Below, piece after piece: positions 22,258 to 24,708 of a DNA stretch of 24,708 nucleotides. How positions within the stretch are numbered: position 1 is the first letter of the stretch; each line of letters begins with the position of its first letter. The notes under the pieces were generated by a model. The model saw nothing but the letters and a program-made list of their open reading frames with translations. It ran no database searches and was not told the DNA's origin. The position numbers and the translations under genes were made by a program. Origin of the DNA: Casp-actino8 sp046082625 (GTDB lineage Bacteria; Actinomycetota; Acidimicrobiia; Acidimicrobiales; Ilumatobacteraceae); the NCBI GenBank assembly GCA_046082625.1, contig JBJTYE010000071.1, positions 1-24,708 on the forward strand. Direction: 5' to 3'.

Positions 22258-23235
22258 TCAGGGAAAGGTGATGGTGGGAAACGTGAACGGAGGGAACGTG
22301 AACGGCGGAGGTTCGGTGACCGGAGGTGGGGGCACCGGCGGCTCCCCGAAAGCGGGGACGTCATCGCCGTAGACCCAGACCGGAGTACCGATCGGAACCA
22401 GACCGCTGGCCCAGATCATGTCCATGGCCGGTGTGCTGACCCGCACGCACCCATGGGAGGCCGGATAGTTGGGAATACTCGGGGAACCGTGGATGGCGAT
22501 TCCGCCATTGAAGTATTTCGGGCGGTAGATCTCGCCGAGGTCTCCCTGCCACCATCCATCGGGACGCTCTCGGTCGACGGCGAACCGACCGGATGGCGTC
22601 AAGGAGCGTCCGTACTCCCACTTGGACGGATCCTTCTGATTGATCTCCAAGTAGTACTGCCCGCTTCCGGTCGAGATGTTCAGCGCCCATTCGACCCGAC
22701 CGTCCACCACCAAGAAGAGAAGTTGACGGTTCTTGTCGATTTCCACCACCACGCCCGGGTCGACGGTGCGACCGGCGGGACGCGCCGTCACGATGGTGAG
22801 AGCCATGGCCGTGGCCTCGTCGACGGTGCCGGTCGGCTCGAGTCCCGAGTACTTCTGAAAGGCCATCACGCCTTGACGGGTCGTGCGACCGTACTTGCCG
22901 TCGAAATGACTCACCCAGAATCCGACTTCGATCAGGCGCAATTGGATGCGGGCGGTCTCCAATCCGTTGGCTTCCCCGACGGCCGCCAAAGGACGATCGA
23001 GGACCGACACCTCTGGCGGCGGGACGGTTTCGACCGGAGCCGCACTTGGTGCGGGCTGAGTGCTCGGAGTTTCCGTCAGGGCCGGGGCGGTCGTTCGAGC
23101 TCGGGTCGTCGGCGGGGCGACGGTGGTCGGTGGGGCGACCACGGGAGAGACCGGTGTTTCACTGGCCGTCGTGGCGCTGCAACCGGCCACGAGCATTGCG
23201 CCGGACAGCAGGATCAGGGACCGGCGGGCGACCAC
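22258..23235 (-). CDS. L,D-transpeptidase lipoprotein (classical SHGC YkuD) with peptidoglycan-binding domain
   Basis: A 325-residue predicted lipoprotein that cross-links peptidoglycan outside the membrane. The signal peptide MVARRSLILLSGAMLVAGC ends in lipobox LVAGC. A Thr/Pro/Ala-rich stalk of about 55 residues follows. The PG_binding_1 domain is about 80-150 (IQLRLIEVGFWVSHFDGKYG, GVMAFQKYSGL). The YkuD domain (about 160-290) has His249 in AIHGSP and Cys263 in SHGCVRVS, the textbook motif and spacing. The C-terminus is a Pro-rich tail with repeated F-T-F-P units (about 310-325), not part of the catalytic fold. A GTG start at 23235 lies 6 nt after TAATTT. It is not closely related to the tandem pair at 18513-20465. 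Confidence 0.93.
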   Translation of the reverse strand: MVARRSLILLSGAMLVAGCSATTASETPVSPVVAPPTTVAPPTTRARTTAPALTETPSTQPAPSAAPVETVPPPEVSVLDRPLAAVGEANGLETARIQLRLIEVGFWVSHFDGKYGRTTRQGVMAFQKYSGLEPTGTVDEATAMALTIVTARPAGRTVDPGVVVEIDKNRQLLFLVVDGRVEWALNISTGSGQYYLEINQKDPSKWEYGRSLTPSGRFAVDRERPDGWWQGDLGEIYRPKYFNGGIAIHGSPSIPNYPASHGCVRVSTPAMDMIWASGLVPIGTPVWVYGDDVPAFGEPPVPPPPVTEPPPFTFPPFTFPTITFP

Positions 23236-23241
23236 GCCCCC

Positions 23242-23247
23242 AAATTA
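23242..23247 (-). promoter_or_regulatory. -10 hexamer of the third L,D-transpeptidase gene (leaderless start)
   Basis: TAATTT on the minus strand (23247-23242), 6 nt before the GTG at 23235. It is the only AT-rich patch in the 87-bp gap to the divergent menB gene. Confidence 0.5.
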
Positions 23248-23322
23248 CACCCCGATCAGCAAGGGCACCGGCCGACAGTTCGGACATGGTCGATTCGCGC
23301 CATCGTCTGCGAGACTGCCCTG

Positions 23323-24234
23323 GTGAGTTCTCGACCGGTCTCGGCCATCTTCGACGCCTCCTCCTGGCGCGAGGTTCCGGATTTCGCCTTCACCGATATC
23401 ACCTATCACCGCGCCCTCGACCACGGAACAGTGCGTATCGCATTCGATCGGCCAGAAGTGCGCAACGCCTTTCGCCCCCACACCGTCGACGAGTTGTACA
23501 CGGCCCTTGAGCACGCTCGGCAGTCCACCGATGTCGGATGCGTGATCCTGACCGGCAACGGACCATCGCCGCGCGACGGAGGCTGGGCCTTCTGCAGTGG
23601 CGGCGACCAGCGGATACGCGGTCGGGACGGCTACAAGTACGCCGAAGGAGAGACGGCCGCCTCCATCGATGCGGGCAGGAGCGGCCGCCTGCACATCCTC
23701 GAGGTCCAGCGGCTGATCCGATTCATGCCCAAGGTGGTCATCTGCGTGGTTCCAGGATGGGCGGCCGGCGGAGGACACAGCCTCCATGTGGTGTCCGATC
23801 TGACTCTGGCCAGCGCCGAACACGCCCGCTTCAAACAGACCGATGCCGATGTCGCCAGTTTCGACGGAGGTTTCGGATCGGCATATCTGGCGCGTCAGGT
23901 GGGCCAGAAGTTCGCGAGGGAGATTTTCTTCCTGGGCCGCGAATATTCGGCTGACGATGCACATCGCATGGGCATGGTGAACGCCGTCGTACCCCATGCC
24001 GATCTCGAAGCGACGGCCCTGCAATGGGCCAAGGAGATCAACGGCAAGAGCCCAACGGCCCAGCGCATGCTCAAGTTCGCCTTCAATCTGATCGACGACG
24101 GACTCGTGGGCCAGCAGGTCTTCGCCGGCGAGGCCACACGTCTGGCGTACATGACCGACGAGGCCCAGGAGGGACGTTTATCGTTTCTCGAGAAGCGGGA
24201 TCCCGATTGGACCCCGTACCCCTGGTACTACTGA
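23323..24234 (+). CDS. menB: 1,4-dihydroxy-2-naphthoyl-CoA synthase MenB
   Basis: A 303-residue enzyme that cyclises o-succinylbenzoyl-CoA to 1,4-dihydroxy-2-naphthoyl-CoA in menaquinone synthesis. It resembles mycobacterial MenB almost end to end: FTDITYHR (residues 23-30), RPEVRNAFRPHTVDELY (43-59), GGWAFCSGGDQRIRG (86-100), GWAAGGGHSLHVVSDLTLAS (145-164) and KQTDADVASFDGGFGSAYLARQ (171-192). Asp174, Ser179 and Asp181 correspond to the catalytic Asp185, Ser190 and Asp192 of the M. tuberculosis enzyme. The C-terminus, FAGEATRLAYMTDEAQEGR then DPDWTPYPWYY, is also typical. The GTG at 23323 gives the expected N-terminus; the open frame further upstream is antisense to the L,D-transpeptidase. 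No other men gene is in the window. The next gene begins 10 bp after its stop. Confidence 0.96.
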   Translation: MSSRPVSAIFDASSWREVPDFAFTDITYHRALDHGTVRIAFDRPEVRNAFRPHTVDELYTALEHARQSTDVGCVILTGNGPSPRDGGWAFCSGGDQRIRGRDGYKYAEGETAASIDAGRSGRLHILEVQRLIRFMPKVVICVVPGWAAGGGHSLHVVSDLTLASAEHARFKQTDADVASFDGGFGSAYLARQVGQKFAREIFFLGREYSADDAHRMGMVNAVVPHADLEATALQWAKEINGKSPTAQRMLKFAFNLIDDGLVGQQVFAGEATRLAYMTDEAQEGRLSFLEKRDPDWTPYPWYY

Positions 24235-24244
24235 ATCGCCGCCG

Positions 24245-24708
24245 ATGAGCCGAACGATTCTCATCGACTCCTTGGACGACGAACGCCTCGGTCCCTTTCG
24301 TCTGCGCGAACGCGAACTGCGCCCCCGACATCTTCCGGCGCCGATCATCAAGGGCCTGGCCGATGCCGACGCCGAACGCATCCATCGTGGCATGTTCGTG
24401 GCCGAGGGAGACTTGGTCGTGGAGCGCGCTCTCGAAGCAGGGTGCCGTCCGGTGGCGGTCCTCGTGGATGCCGACGCTCCACCGGCGGTGATCCAGTCCT
24501 TCGACGACGACGTGCCGGTGTACGCGGCATCGGCGCAAGCTCGCAAAGTTCTGACCGGACTCGGAGTGGCTCTCGCCGTGATCGCTCTCTTCGAACGTCC
24601 CGCGCCGAATGATGCGCACGGCATTCTGACAACGAGTCGGCGACTCATGATCTTCGAGGACGTCGACAATCCGACCAATGTCGGTGCCATCGTGCGCAGT
24701 GCTGCGGC
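24245..24708 (+). CDS. TrmH/SpoU-family RNA methyltransferase, 3' end beyond window
   Basis: The first 154 codons of a SAM-dependent 2'-O-methyltransferase for tRNA or rRNA. The frame is open from the ATG at 24245 to the window edge. Residues about 50-65 (GMFVAEGDLVVERALEAG) match the substrate-binding N-terminal domain of SpoU enzymes (FxxEGxxxVxxAL). EDVDNPTNVGAIVRSAA (about 138-154) is motif 1 of the SPOUT knot, with the conserved Asn and Arg. Motifs 2 and 3, which bind SAM, lie outside the window, so the target base cannot be predicted. It starts 10 bp after menB and is probably co-transcribed with it. Confidence 0.88.
   Translation, partial: MSRTILIDSLDDERLGPFRLRERELRPRHLPAPIIKGLADADAERIHRGMFVAEGDLVVERALEAGCRPVAVLVDADAPPAVIQSFDDDVPVYAASAQARKVLTGLGVALAVIALFERPAPNDAHGILTTSRRLMIFEDVDNPTNVGAIVRSAA

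Noticed and set aside
22453..23322. Upstream extension of the menB frame
   Set aside because: It is antisense to the L,D-transpeptidase lipoprotein and has no MenB homology; the GTG at 23323 gives the expected N-terminus.

Overview
The window looks like ordinary chromosome from a high-GC actinobacterium, most plausibly class Acidimicrobiia (inference). Supporting traits are a mycobacterial-type furA-katG pair, a MenB very close to the mycobacterial enzyme, a wax-ester/diacylglycerol acyltransferase, a DtxR/IdeR-type iron box, many lipoproteins with Thr/Pro-rich stalks, and many start codons lying about 6 nt after a TANNNT hexamer, which suggests leaderless transcription. I see no tRNA, rRNA, CRISPR array, insertion sequence or phage gene. 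Coding density is very high, and no stretch over 300 bp lacks a gene.

Layout. 1-1260: 3' part of a WS/DGAT gene broken by a -1 frameshift at a G6 tract. 1265-2365 (-): DoxX-like membrane protein and a lipoprotein-like sortase. 2490-3335 (+): FTR1/EfeU iron permease behind an IdeR-like box. 3350-4820 (-): PQQ-repeat lipoprotein and YhhN-type lysoplasmalogenase. 4872-8646 (+): a four-gene operon (PanB-like protein lacking the usual metal ligands, META-domain lipoprotein, FAH-family protein, PEP-utilising swivel-domain protein without an ATP-grasp domain). 8675-12361 (+): a 2OG-Fe(II) oxygenase, then furA and katG. 12383-12464: a duplicated 41-bp hairpin unit between katG and the convergent MFS gene. 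12467-14041 (-): 14-TM drug exporter. 14115-14966 (+): crotonase-fold protein lacking both catalytic Glu. 14976-16415 (-) and 16570-17568 (+): divergent DUF2157-like membrane protein and VanJ-like membrane phosphatase/nuclease. 17531-18430 (-): SDR overlapping the preceding gene tail to tail. 18513-20465 (+): tandem L,D-transpeptidase paralogues. 20475-23235 (-): SurE, an enoyl-CoA hydratase, and a classical L,D-transpeptidase lipoprotein. 23323-24708 (+): menB and the 5' part of a TrmH/SpoU RNA methyltransferase.

Themes. Iron and oxidative stress: efeU with its IdeR-like box, furA-katG and an Fe(II) oxygenase. Cell envelope: three YkuD-type L,D-transpeptidases, a sortase, a VanJ-like enzyme and several lipoproteins. 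Acyl-CoA, lipid and quinone metabolism: WS/DGAT, crotonases, SDR, YhhN and MenB.

The best candidate for something undescribed is the 4872-8646 operon. It couples a PanB-fold protein that appears to have lost its metal site to an FAH enzyme and an orphan phosphohistidine swivel domain. Its function cannot be read from sequence alone.
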